This document shows, piece by piece, positions 10,279 to 18,359 of a stretch of 64,000 nt of DNA; positions within the stretch are counted from its first letter, which is position 1; every line of letters starts with the position of its first letter. Source of the DNA: Lachnospiraceae bacterium AB2028 (lineage in GTDB: Bacteria > Bacillota > Clostridia > Lachnospirales > Lachnospiraceae); contig KK211275.1 in the NCBI GenBank assembly GCA_000621425.1, forward strand, positions 474,523 to 538,522. The letters run 5' to 3'. The notes under the pieces are model-generated. The model was not told where the DNA came from, made no database searches, and saw only the letters and a program-made list of their open reading frames with translations. The translations under genes and the position numbers were made by a program.

Positions 10279-11163
10279 ATGGGTTTACTTGACGGCTTAG
10301 GTGATCTTGGACTTGGAAACCTTGAAGGGGTTTCTCTCTTTGAGGATAAGAAAGAGGAATCGAATAAAAAGGAAGAAGTGAAGAAAGAGGAGGTTGTCAT
10401 CAGGGAAGAGGATTTCCTTTATGACAAGACTTTTGAATGTCCGGTGTGTGGAAATAGGTTCAAGCAGCGCATGATCAGGGCCGGAAAAGCAAAGCTTTTG
10501 TCACAGGATAGGGATTTAAGACCTTTGTATGAGCATATTGACGTGGCAAAATATGATGTAATACTCTGCTCAAGCTGTGGTTATGCCGTATTACCCAGGT
10601 TTTACGGAGCGCTTCCGAAAACTTACAGGGATCTCATAAGGAAGAATATATCCACTAAGTTCACGAATCCTAACTTGTCGGGAAGTATAATCACATATGA
10701 CCAGGCTCTTACCAGGTATAAGATGGCATTGCTTAATGCTGTTGTTCGTCATGGTAAGAACAGTGAAAAAGCATATATTTGTATGAAGACTGCGTGGCTC
10801 CTCAGAAATATGCAGGATGACCTGGAGAATAAGAAGATTCCTGAAAGTGAGAAACTCAAGGATATGACGCTGTATCGGACGCAGGAGAAGGAATACTTAA
10901 AGAATGCCCGGGAGGGATTCCTGAAAGCAAGGACAGAAGAGGTACCACCATATGCAGCAGGACCCGGTGGCGATAAGGGATTAAATACTGCGACGCTTGA
11001 TTATCTGATTGGTATCCTTGGATTTGAAACGGAAACTGCCGAGGCTGAGTCCTATAGGCTACTTCAGGAAGTGGTTAATTCCAGTCAAGCAACCAGATTT
11101 CAGAAGGAAAATGCGTCGGATGTAATAGTGATTCTCAAGGAAAAGATCCATCGCGAAGAATAA
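10279..11163 (+). CDS. DUF2225 family zinc-binding protein
   Basis: A 294-residue cytoplasmic protein with two Cys pairs: FECPVCGNRF near residue 55 and ILCSSCGYAV near residue 97, with the family segment KLLSQDRDLRPLYEHI between them. This is the DUF2225 arrangement. Function in the family is not established; the four Cys probably hold one zinc. The rest is alpha-helical, TPR-like (YKMALLNAVVRHGKNSEKAY), as is usual in clostridial members. The ATG at 10279 is chosen over 10258 because AGAGGAAAT directly precedes it. A Lys/Glu-rich stretch (residues 23-42) is probably disordered. It stands alone, with a stem-loop upstream and a strong terminator downstream. Confidence 0.82.
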   Translation: MGLLDGLGDLGLGNLEGVSLFEDKKEESNKKEEVKKEEVVIREEDFLYDKTFECPVCGNRFKQRMIRAGKAKLLSQDRDLRPLYEHIDVAKYDVILCSSCGYAVLPRFYGALPKTYRDLIRKNISTKFTNPNLSGSIITYDQALTRYKMALLNAVVRHGKNSEKAYICMKTAWLLRNMQDDLENKKIPESEKLKDMTLYRTQEKEYLKNAREGFLKARTEEVPPYAAGPGGDKGLNTATLDYLIGILGFETETAEAESYRLLQEVVNSSQATRFQKENASDVIVILKEKIHREE

Positions 11164-11173
11164 AGCTGGACTA

Positions 11174-11205
11174 AAAAAAAAAACGATCTTACGATCGTTT
11201 TTTTA
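11174..11205. terminator. bidirectional intrinsic terminator
   Basis: ACGATC (11183-11188) pairs with GATCGT (11193-11198) around a TTAC loop. It is flanked by an A-run on the left and a T-run on the right that extend the stem and serve both the DUF2225 gene (+) and the small acidic protein gene (-). Confidence 0.88.
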
Positions 11206-11238
11206 TAATTCGATGTAAAAATTGCAGGAGCGATGTTA

Positions 11239-11547
11239 TCAGTCGTTAAAGAATTCTTCCTGTGTTGCGCCTTCGGCAGAATCAACATCATCATCGTTGT
11301 CATCGTCATCTGACTCTTCAGCTTTGTCATCATCGTCACTGTCTTTTTCTTCTGACTTGGAATCGAGGTTTACATAATCACGGGAAACCACATCGTCAAA
11401 ATCATCAAGGTCATCAAAATCATCGAGGTCATCAAGTGAGCTTTCTTTTGATTTCTTGTTAAGGAAATAGATTACAGCAGCAACTATACCTGCAACAAGG
11501 CCTGCGATAACGAAAAATGTTAATACTTTCTTTGTCTTTTTTGACAT
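11239..11547 (-). CDS. small single-pass membrane protein with acidic repeat tail
   Basis: The product has 102 residues. A Lys-rich start (MSKKTKK) and one helix (about residues 8-28, VLTFFVIAGLVAGIVAAVIY) are followed by a cytosolic or surface tail of Asp-rich repeats (LDDLDDFDDLDDFDD) and a DDDD-rich end. No family is recognised. Such tails can bind cations or basic partners, but no function can be assigned. AAGGAG precedes the ATG at 11547; the in-frame TTG six bases further out is too close to that site. The same design (one helix, then poly-Asp) recurs in the larger protein at 51611-52909. Confidence 0.72.
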   Translation of the reverse strand: MSKKTKKVLTFFVIAGLVAGIVAAVIYFLNKKSKESSLDDLDDFDDLDDFDDVVSRDYVNLDSKSEEKDSDDDDKAEESDDDDNDDDVDSAEGATQEEFFND

Positions 11548-11698
11548 GGTCAAAACTCCTTTCGTTTATAGGATTATATTAGGTTTTTTTTTCATAAATT
11601 ATTCTCATACATTTTAATATAAAAATTAAAAAAATAAAAGGATTTTTATCCCGATATACTTTAATTGTTTCCCAAGTTATGTTAATATATATCAGAAT

Positions 11699-11727
11699 TT
11701 GACTTAAGCTTTGGACAATAATAATAT
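11699..11727 (+). promoter_or_regulatory. sigma-A promoter of the tetR-opp operon
   Basis: TTGACT at 11699-11704, a 17-bp spacer and TATAAT-like TAATAT at 11722-11727 give a near-consensus promoter. Transcription would start near 11734, just ahead of the GGGGGAATGT ribosome binding region of the TetR gene. Confidence 0.78.
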
Positions 11728-11745
11728 GGTGATACGGGGGAATGT

Positions 11746-12351
11746 ATGAACGATAAGTTCTATACACTGAAAAAGGAAAAACAAGACACCATGATAAATG
11801 GTGCAATGCAGATATTTGCATTGTGCGGCTACAGACATGCCAGTACGGATGATATGGTAAAAGCATCCGGAGTGAGCAAAGGTTTATGGTTTCATTATTT
11901 TGATACCAAGGCAGGACTTTATTCCTTTGTTGCGGCATATGCCTTAAAGTATGCAATGCTTGAGCTTTCCATGTGCAGTATAGAAGACGGCGAGGATTAT
12001 TTTGATGTAAGGATTAAGTTCGAGGTCTGTAAGATGCGGATGATCGACAAATATCCATATATGCCGCTTTTCATATGTGAAGTTTTAAGGGAAGAGGATC
12101 CTGATGTAGAGGATGACATTGCGGATGTAAAAGAACGCTATAATGATATGATGCAAGAACTACTGCTAAAAGCTGACTATAGGGCTTTGCGTAAGTATGA
12201 TGATTACTATCTTCTTACGGATATGCTTGACTATACTATGGAAACCTTGTTGATGAACGGATACCATTCCGGGAGTTTCTCCAAGGAAGAGTATCTGTCG
12301 CAGGTAAAAAAGCATATGGATGCAATGAAGAAGGTAATATATAGGGAATAA
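11746..12351 (+). CDS. TetR/AcrR family transcriptional regulator
   Basis: The product has 201 residues. The N-terminal helix-turn-helix reads AMQIFALCGYRHASTDDMVK, then ASGVSKGLWFHYFDTKAGLY, the canonical TetR recognition-helix block with its HYF-K motif. The C-terminal ligand-binding part is helical and acidic. GGGGG lies 8 bp before the ATG. The stop is 3 bp before oppB, so the regulator is the first gene of the peptide-importer operon and probably controls it together with itself. Its effector is unknown. No clear palindromic operator was found over the promoter, which leaves autoregulation as inference. Confidence 0.88.
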   Translation: MNDKFYTLKKEKQDTMINGAMQIFALCGYRHASTDDMVKASGVSKGLWFHYFDTKAGLYSFVAAYALKYAMLELSMCSIEDGEDYFDVRIKFEVCKMRMIDKYPYMPLFICEVLREEDPDVEDDIADVKERYNDMMQELLLKADYRALRKYDDYYLLTDMLDYTMETLLMNGYHSGSFSKEEYLSQVKKHMDAMKKVIYRE

Positions 12352-12354
12352 AAA

Positions 12355-13284
12355 ATGAATAGCAAGACCGTGGCATACATAATAAAAAGAATTATATTGG
12401 CTATCGTAACCGTGTGGGTTGTTATCACGGTGACATTTTTTGTTATGCATGCAGTGCCGGGCGGACCGTTTCTAGGAGAAAAAGCTATATCCGAAGCTGC
12501 ACAGAAGGCCCTTGAGGCCAAATACGGCCTTGATAAGCCCTTATTTGTCCAGTATGTCACGTACCTTAAAGACATTGTTACCAAGTTTGATTTCGGCCCT
12601 TCCCTTAAGCAGAGGGGCAGGACCGTTACGGATGTCATATTCGACGGAATGAAGACCTCGGCTTTTATAGGCCTTGTTGCGGCTGTGATAGCACTTATAT
12701 CAGGGATTGTCCTTGGCGCTGTTGCGGCACTGCGCAGGAATACCATAATGGACAGGATAGTCATGGTACTGACTACGGCCTTTGTTTCAATGCCGGGTTT
12801 TATAATGGGATCGCTGCTACTAATTCTGTTTACGGTTAAGTTCCATATTTTTCCGGCGAACGGAGCTGCGTCAGGCGGTCTTATTCTTCCAATAATCACG
12901 CTATCACTTTCTCCGATGGCTTACATTACGCGGCTTACCAGATCATCAATGCTGGATGTTCTTGGCCAGGATTATATCCGTACTGCCAAGGCAAAAGGCG
13001 TTCCATATCTTAAAATAATTTTCGGTCATGCACTTAAGAATTCTCTTTTGCCTGTTATTACATATTTCGGTCCCATGCTTGCGTATATCGTAACTGGATC
13101 CCTGGTTGTGGAACAGATATTTGCGGTGCCGGGCATCGGCCGTGCATTCATTACAAGCATTACAGGCCGTGATTATCCCATGATAATGGGTACCACTATA
13201 ATACTTGCAACACTGATAGTTATAATGAACCTGGTAAGCGACATCATGTACAAGATCGTGGATCCCAGGATTACTCTGGAGTAA
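12355..13284 (+). CDS. oppB: oligopeptide ABC transporter permease OppB
   Basis: One of two membrane subunits of a peptide importer. The 309-residue product has six predicted helices. The N-terminal RIILAIVTVWVVITVTFF segment is typical of the OppB/DppB subfamily, with YGLDKPLFVQYVTYLKDIV after the first helix. The EAA loop that docks the ATPases is DYIRTAKAKGVPYLKIIFGH. It ends in ..DIMYKIVDPRITLE, the usual OppB terminus. It lies 3 bp after the tetR stop and 12 bp before oppC in a five-gene transporter cluster. Confidence 0.94.
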   Translation: MNSKTVAYIIKRIILAIVTVWVVITVTFFVMHAVPGGPFLGEKAISEAAQKALEAKYGLDKPLFVQYVTYLKDIVTKFDFGPSLKQRGRTVTDVIFDGMKTSAFIGLVAAVIALISGIVLGAVAALRRNTIMDRIVMVLTTAFVSMPGFIMGSLLLILFTVKFHIFPANGAASGGLILPIITLSLSPMAYITRLTRSSMLDVLGQDYIRTAKAKGVPYLKIIFGHALKNSLLPVITYFGPMLAYIVTGSLVVEQIFAVPGIGRAFITSITGRDYPMIMGTTIILATLIVIMNLVSDIMYKIVDPRITLE

Positions 13285-13296
13285 AGATAAAAACTG

Positions 13297-14364
13297 ATGG
13301 AAGAAAGCAGCAAGAAAAAAATAACCATGCATATTGATGTGGATGACCTTATTCCTGCGACAGATGAGGAGAAGGCGTATATTGTTCAGATGCGTCCGTC
13401 TACCACTTTTTTTAAGGACGGCGTAAAGAGGCTTATCAAGAATAAAGTTGCATTTGTAAGCTTTATCGTTATAGTTCTGATCACCCTTGCGGCCATATTC
13501 CTTCCAATGTTTTGGCCTTATTCCTATGACAGTATGCTGGGAAATGTACCGGGTCAGCCCATGGACTCTTCCTTTAACAATCTGAAACCTTTCCAGTACA
13601 GTAATTCAGAAAAAGCATTGATAGATGCAGGGGAGAGCGTTTTCCCCCATGTGTTCGGAACGGACTCTGCAGGCCGTGATTATTTTATCCGCATTGTATA
13701 TGGAACCCGTATATCCCTGGCTGTAGGTTTCTTTGCAAGCCTTATAGTTCTTGTGATCGGACTTACGGTGGGCGCCATATCAGGTTACTGTGGCGGTAAG
13801 GTGGATCTTTTCATAATGCGGGTGGTGGATATCATATACTCGCTGCCTGATATGCTTATGGTAATACTTCTTGCATCGGTGCTTAAGCTGGTGCTTGGGA
13901 CTGCTATAGAAGGCACTATTCTTGAGGCCATAGGTTCCAATATCATAAGTCTCTTTATCGTATTTGGTATTCTTTACTGGGTTTCAATGGCGAGGCTTAT
14001 ACGGGGACAGATGCTGTCTCTTCGTGAGCAGGAATATGTGCTTGCAGCAAAGGCTGCGGGAGCAAGGGGAGGCTGGATTATAAGCCGTCATCTGCTTCCT
14101 AACTGTATGAGTGTTATATTTATTTCTGTGGCACTGCAGATTCCCAGTGCGATATTTACGGAAAGTTATCTTTCGTTCATTGGCTTAGGTGTTAATGCAC
14201 CTATGCCGTCCCTTGGTTCGCTTGCATCTGATGCATTGAATGGCATTAGTTCGTATCCCTATAGAATGGTCATACCGGCTATCGTGATCTCGCTTATCGT
14301 GCTGTCGCTTAATCTTTTCGGTGACGGACTGCGCGATGCGTTTGATCCGAAACTCAATACTTAA
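13297..14364 (+). CDS. oppC: oligopeptide ABC transporter permease OppC
   Basis: The second permease subunit, 355 residues. An N-terminal cytosolic segment precedes the first helix (about 50-70, VAFVSFIVIVLITLAAIFLP). The OppC signature HVFGTDSAGRDYFIRIVYGT and the EAA loop EYVLAAKAAGARGGWIISRH are clear, and the C terminus is NLFGDGLRDAFDPKL, as usual in OppC. The extracytoplasmic loop between helix 1 and the signature is long (about 55 residues). It is followed 14 bp later by oppD with AAAGGAGG in between. Confidence 0.94.
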   Translation: MEESSKKKITMHIDVDDLIPATDEEKAYIVQMRPSTTFFKDGVKRLIKNKVAFVSFIVIVLITLAAIFLPMFWPYSYDSMLGNVPGQPMDSSFNNLKPFQYSNSEKALIDAGESVFPHVFGTDSAGRDYFIRIVYGTRISLAVGFFASLIVLVIGLTVGAISGYCGGKVDLFIMRVVDIIYSLPDMLMVILLASVLKLVLGTAIEGTILEAIGSNIISLFIVFGILYWVSMARLIRGQMLSLREQEYVLAAKAAGARGGWIISRHLLPNCMSVIFISVALQIPSAIFTESYLSFIGLGVNAPMPSLGSLASDALNGISSYPYRMVIPAIVISLIVLSLNLFGDGLRDAFDPKLNT

Positions 14365-14378
14365 AGGAGGAAAAACAG

Positions 14379-15365
14379 ATGAGCATGCTTGAAGTAAGAG
14401 ATCTGCATACCTCCTTCTTTACGGATGCCGGCGAGGTAAAAGCCGTCAACGGCGTGTCCTTTTTCCTTGATGAAGGCAAGGTCCTCGGAATAGTGGGCGA
14501 GTCGGGATCAGGAAAGTCCGTGACCGCTTATTCCATAATGCAGATACTGGCAGGATCCGGAAAGATAGTTTCAGGCTCTATAAAATTCCGTGGCCAGGAA
14601 CTTGTAGATTCCGGGGAAAAGGTCATGAAGTCCATTCGCGGCAATAAGATTTCGATCATTTTCCAGGATCCTATGACAAGCTTAAATCCTACATATACGA
14701 TAGGACATCAGCTGATGGAGGCTATTCTTCTTCATACTGACAGAAATAAAGAACAGGCAAGGGAAAGGGCTCTGGAGATGCTCCGCCTGGTTAATGTTAA
14801 TGAGCCGGAAAAGAGAATGAACCAGTATCCGTATGAGTTTTCCGGTGGTATGAGACAGCGTGTCATGATTGCAATGGCGCTTGCCTGCGAGCCTGACATA
14901 CTGATAGCGGACGAGCCTACAACCGCATTGGATGTAACGATTCAGGCACAGATATTAGAGCTTATGAAATCACTTCAGAAAGAACTGGGAATGGCTATCA
15001 TCATGATTACCCATGACCTTGGTGTAGTGGCTCAGATGTGCGACGAAGTGATAGTAATGTATGCCGGCGCAATATGTGAGCAGGGAAGTGCTGACGAAAT
15101 CTTTTACAATCCGTGTCATGAATATACAAAGGGACTCTTACGTTCGATACCTACGGCTGACGGCGGCAAGGAAAGGCTTAAGCCCATAACCGGTACGCCC
15201 ATTGACCTTCTGAATATGCCTAAGGGTTGTGCATTTGCGCCCCGATGTGATGCAGCTATGAGGATCTGTCTTAGGGAAAAGTGCGAACGAATGCAGATAA
15301 ATGATCTTCATGCGGCGGCATGCTGGATGAATGTAAAAAAAGATATGGAAGGCGGTGAGGCATAA
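14379..15365 (+). CDS. oppD: oligopeptide ABC transporter ATPase OppD
   Basis: ATP-binding subunit, 328 residues. Walker A is GESGSGKS (residues 40-47), the Q-loop FQDPMTSLNPT, the ABC signature YEFSGGMRQRV, Walker B ILIADEPTTALD and the switch His in ITHDLGVV. The C-terminal oligopeptide-specific extension contains KGCAFAPRCDAAMRIC, the conserved Cys region that in some OppD/F proteins holds an iron-sulfur cluster. A strong AAAGGAGGA precedes the ATG. The stop shares one base with the oppF start (TAATG), implying coupled translation of the ATPase pair. Confidence 0.96.
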   Translation: MSMLEVRDLHTSFFTDAGEVKAVNGVSFFLDEGKVLGIVGESGSGKSVTAYSIMQILAGSGKIVSGSIKFRGQELVDSGEKVMKSIRGNKISIIFQDPMTSLNPTYTIGHQLMEAILLHTDRNKEQARERALEMLRLVNVNEPEKRMNQYPYEFSGGMRQRVMIAMALACEPDILIADEPTTALDVTIQAQILELMKSLQKELGMAIIMITHDLGVVAQMCDEVIVMYAGAICEQGSADEIFYNPCHEYTKGLLRSIPTADGGKERLKPITGTPIDLLNMPKGCAFAPRCDAAMRICLREKCERMQINDLHAAACWMNVKKDMEGGEA

Positions 15366-16360
15366 TGTCAGAAGAAAAAAAGCAGGATATGCCTCTCGTT
15401 GAGGTTAAGCATTTAAAACAGTATTTTGATATAAGCGAAGGTTTTTTCAAATCCAGGCCACTTAAGGCAGTGGATGATGTTTCTTTTACCATAAAGAAGG
15501 GTGAAACTTTAGGATTAGTAGGAGAGTCCGGCTGCGGAAAAACTACCGTAGGACGGACCATACTGCATCTTTATAAACCCACGGCCGGGGAAATATGGTA
15601 TGATGGTGTAAAAATAGGGGACAAAAAGAGCCTGGAGGATTTCAGGAAGAAGGCAACCATGGTTTTCCAGGACCCGTATTCATCACTGAATCCCCGTATG
15701 ACCGTGGCAGATATTATTGCCGAGCCGTTGGACATACATAAGATGTATTCCACAAGCCAGGAAAGGCGTGACCGTATTTTAGAGCTGATGGAGTATGTGG
15801 GACTTAACAGTGAGCATGCATCCCGCTATGCCCATGAGTTTTCCGGAGGACAGAGGCAGCGTATAGGAATTGCAAGGTCTTTAGCATTAAAGCCAGGCTT
15901 CATAGTCTGTGACGAACCTGTATCAGCGCTGGATGTTTCCATACAGGCCCAGGTAATAAATATGTTTGACGAGCTTCAGGAAAAGCTGGGGCTTACGTAT
16001 CTGTTTATAGCCCATGACCTGCTGGTTGTAAGGCACATAAGTGACAGGATAGCTGTTATGTACCTTGGCAGGATGGTTGAGCTTGCAGATGCAGAAGAGA
16101 TATATGACCATCCGCTGCATCCTTATTCAAGGTCCCTTATTTCAGCAGTTCCGGTACCTGATCCCAAGACTGCCAGGGAGAATAAAAGGATAGTGCTTTC
16201 CGGAGACATTCCCAGTCCGCTTAATGCACCCAGTGGATGTCCCTTTAGGACTAGGTGCCCTCATGCATGTGATAAATGCGCAGAGTCAATGCCTGAGCTT
16301 AAGGATATGGGAGACGGGCATTTTGTGGCATGCCATCTGGTTGAAGAGGGGAAGATATAA
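15365..16360 (+). CDS. oppF: oligopeptide ABC transporter ATPase OppF
   Basis: Second ATP-binding subunit, 331 residues, partner of OppD. Walker A is GESGCGKT (residues 53-60), then FQDPYSSLNPRMTV, signature HEFSGGQRQRI, Walker B IVCDEPVSALD and AHDLLVVRHISDR. The C-terminal extension has APSGCPFRTRCPHACDKC, the Cys pattern typical of OppF. No terminator separates it from oppA, 80 bp downstream, so the receptor is probably on the same transcript. Confidence 0.96.
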   Translation: MSEEKKQDMPLVEVKHLKQYFDISEGFFKSRPLKAVDDVSFTIKKGETLGLVGESGCGKTTVGRTILHLYKPTAGEIWYDGVKIGDKKSLEDFRKKATMVFQDPYSSLNPRMTVADIIAEPLDIHKMYSTSQERRDRILELMEYVGLNSEHASRYAHEFSGGQRQRIGIARSLALKPGFIVCDEPVSALDVSIQAQVINMFDELQEKLGLTYLFIAHDLLVVRHISDRIAVMYLGRMVELADAEEIYDHPLHPYSRSLISAVPVPDPKTARENKRIVLSGDIPSPLNAPSGCPFRTRCPHACDKCAESMPELKDMGDGHFVACHLVEEGKI

Positions 16361-16440
16361 TAAGGTATTTACCGTGTGATGTTTTTCATGCGGATAATAT
16401 ACAGTTTAAAGCCGTCTAATGCGGCAGAAGGAGGAAAATT

Positions 16441-18255
16441 ATGAAAAAGAGATTTTTGGCAATGGCTCTGACCGGCGTCATGGCTGTAACTGCTCTTACA
16501 GCCTGCGAAGCGACTCCGGGCAGCAACTCGTCTGCAGGTAGTGCCATCAACGTATGTATCGGTTCCGAACCTGATACTATCGATCCGGCACTTAACTCTG
16601 CTGTTGACGGCGCAACACTGCTTGTACACCTGTATTCAGGACTTTCAAAGTGGGAGATGAATGACAGCGGCGTAATGGAGATAGTTCCTGATGCTGCAGT
16701 TGAGCTTCCTGAAGGCGTAGAGAATGCAGACGGTACAATAACTTACACTTACACACTCCGTGACGGACTCAAGTGGTCTGACGGACAGGACTTAAAGGCT
16801 TCCGATTTCGTATATGCATGGAACCGTGCTGCTTCCGCAGAACTTGCTGCTGACTACGGATATATGTTTGAAGTAGTTGACGGCTATGATGAAGTGGCTG
16901 ATGTAAATGAAGACGGTACTCCTGTTAATCCTGATGCAAAGCTTAATGTTCAGGCACCGGATGACAAGACCATTGTTGTAACTCTTTATAACCCCGTACC
17001 TTATTGGAATGAGCTTCTTGCTTTCCCTACATATTTCCCTGTACGTGAAGATGTAGTTTCCAACGAAGCATGGGCAACAGATCCTTCCACATATGTATGC
17101 AACGGTCCTTACAAGATGGCAGCATGGGAGCACAACAGCCTGATCACTCTTGAAAAGAATGATTCTTTCGTTGACGCTGACAAGATAACGATGAATACCA
17201 TCAATTTCTATCTCTCCGATGATCAGAACAACATGCTGACCAATTTCAAGAATGGTGACTGGCAGCTTATTGATGATGTTCCTACAAACGAGATTGAAAG
17301 CGTTAAGGCAGAGTACAAGGATCAGTTTGTTATTGCAGGCCAGCTGGGTACATATTATGTTTGCTGGAATATAAATGAAGATATTCTTCCTGCAGGCAGC
17401 CCTTATGCAGATGATGAGAATGCAAAGGCTGAGATACGTAGAGCAATAGGACTTCTCTTTGACCGTAACTATATCGTAAATGATATTGCACAGGGCGGAG
17501 AGCTTCCGGCATCTTCTTTTGTAGCTATGGGGCTTACAGATGCAGACGGCAGCCAGTTCTACAAGAATGTCGGTGCAAGTAGTGACTTTGACGGCTATTA
17601 CAATGTATCAGCAGATGCTTATACAGACAATTTCAATGAAGCTGTAGAGATTTTAAAGAAGTATTACACATATGATGAAACATCAGGAAAGTTCACTGAT
17701 TTTCCTGTACTTACATATATCTACAACACAAGTGAAGGTCACAAGGCTATAGGTGAGTACTTACAGAATGCAATGGCAGGCGTAGGTATCACAATGAATC
17801 TTGAGAACCAGGAGTGGGCTACATTCCTTAATACCCGTAAGGATGGTGCGTATTCAATAGCACGTAACGGCTGGCTTGCAGACTATAACGACCCTATCTG
17901 TTTTCTGGATATGTGGACCACAGAGTCCGGTAACAACGATGTTCAGTTCGGCCGCGGTGCACATGCAGATGCTGCAGTTTACAGCATTGACCTTACACCT
18001 TACGGTTTCGATACCAAGGTTGAGAATGGAACATGGGCTGAGACTTATGATGTGCTTATCTCCGCCATCAAGTCCTGCACAGACGATACTAACCGTTATA
18101 AGATGATGCACGAGGCAGAAGATATGATCATGAGTACCGGCTGCATCTGCCCGCTGTATTTCTATACGGATCCCTACATGATTTCTGACAAGGTAGATGG
18201 ATTTTTCTCAAATCCTCTTGGATACAAGTATTTCATGTACACAACGATCAAATAA
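16441..18255 (+). CDS. oppA: oligopeptide-binding lipoprotein OppA (SBP family 5)
   Basis: Substrate-binding receptor of the Opp importer, 604 residues. A lipoprotein signal peptide ends in the lipobox LTAC (Cys 21). The family 5 N-terminal block is VCIGSEPDTIDPALNSAVDG, followed by LYSGLSKW and the conserved DGLKWSDGQDLKASDFVYAW. The C-terminal half contains NGWLADYNDPICFLDMW. The product should be anchored to the outer face of the membrane and deliver peptides to OppB/OppC. GAAGGAGGAAAA precedes the ATG. A strong terminator follows, closing the tetR-oppBCDFA operon. Its codons are visibly more biased than those of the permeases, consistent with higher expression of the receptor. Confidence 0.95.
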   Translation: MKKRFLAMALTGVMAVTALTACEATPGSNSSAGSAINVCIGSEPDTIDPALNSAVDGATLLVHLYSGLSKWEMNDSGVMEIVPDAAVELPEGVENADGTITYTYTLRDGLKWSDGQDLKASDFVYAWNRAASAELAADYGYMFEVVDGYDEVADVNEDGTPVNPDAKLNVQAPDDKTIVVTLYNPVPYWNELLAFPTYFPVREDVVSNEAWATDPSTYVCNGPYKMAAWEHNSLITLEKNDSFVDADKITMNTINFYLSDDQNNMLTNFKNGDWQLIDDVPTNEIESVKAEYKDQFVIAGQLGTYYVCWNINEDILPAGSPYADDENAKAEIRRAIGLLFDRNYIVNDIAQGGELPASSFVAMGLTDADGSQFYKNVGASSDFDGYYNVSADAYTDNFNEAVEILKKYYTYDETSGKFTDFPVLTYIYNTSEGHKAIGEYLQNAMAGVGITMNLENQEWATFLNTRKDGAYSIARNGWLADYNDPICFLDMWTTESGNNDVQFGRGAHADAAVYSIDLTPYGFDTKVENGTWAETYDVLISAIKSCTDDTNRYKMMHEAEDMIMSTGCICPLYFYTDPYMISDKVDGFFSNPLGYKYFMYTTIK

Positions 18256-18277
18256 GTTTTAGGGAATAGTTTTTCCG

Positions 18278-18310
18278 GCACCTTCCGTGATATTGCGGAA
18301 GGTGCTTTTT
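18278..18310 (+). terminator. intrinsic terminator of the opp operon
   Basis: A 10-bp stem (GCACCTTCCG at 18278-18287 with CGGAAGGTGC at 18296-18305), an 8-nt loop and TTTTT follow the oppA stop by 22 bp. Confidence 0.9.
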
Positions 18311-18359
18311 GATTAATAAAAATTTGAAAAATTGAGCTATATTCAGTAAACTATAGGTT

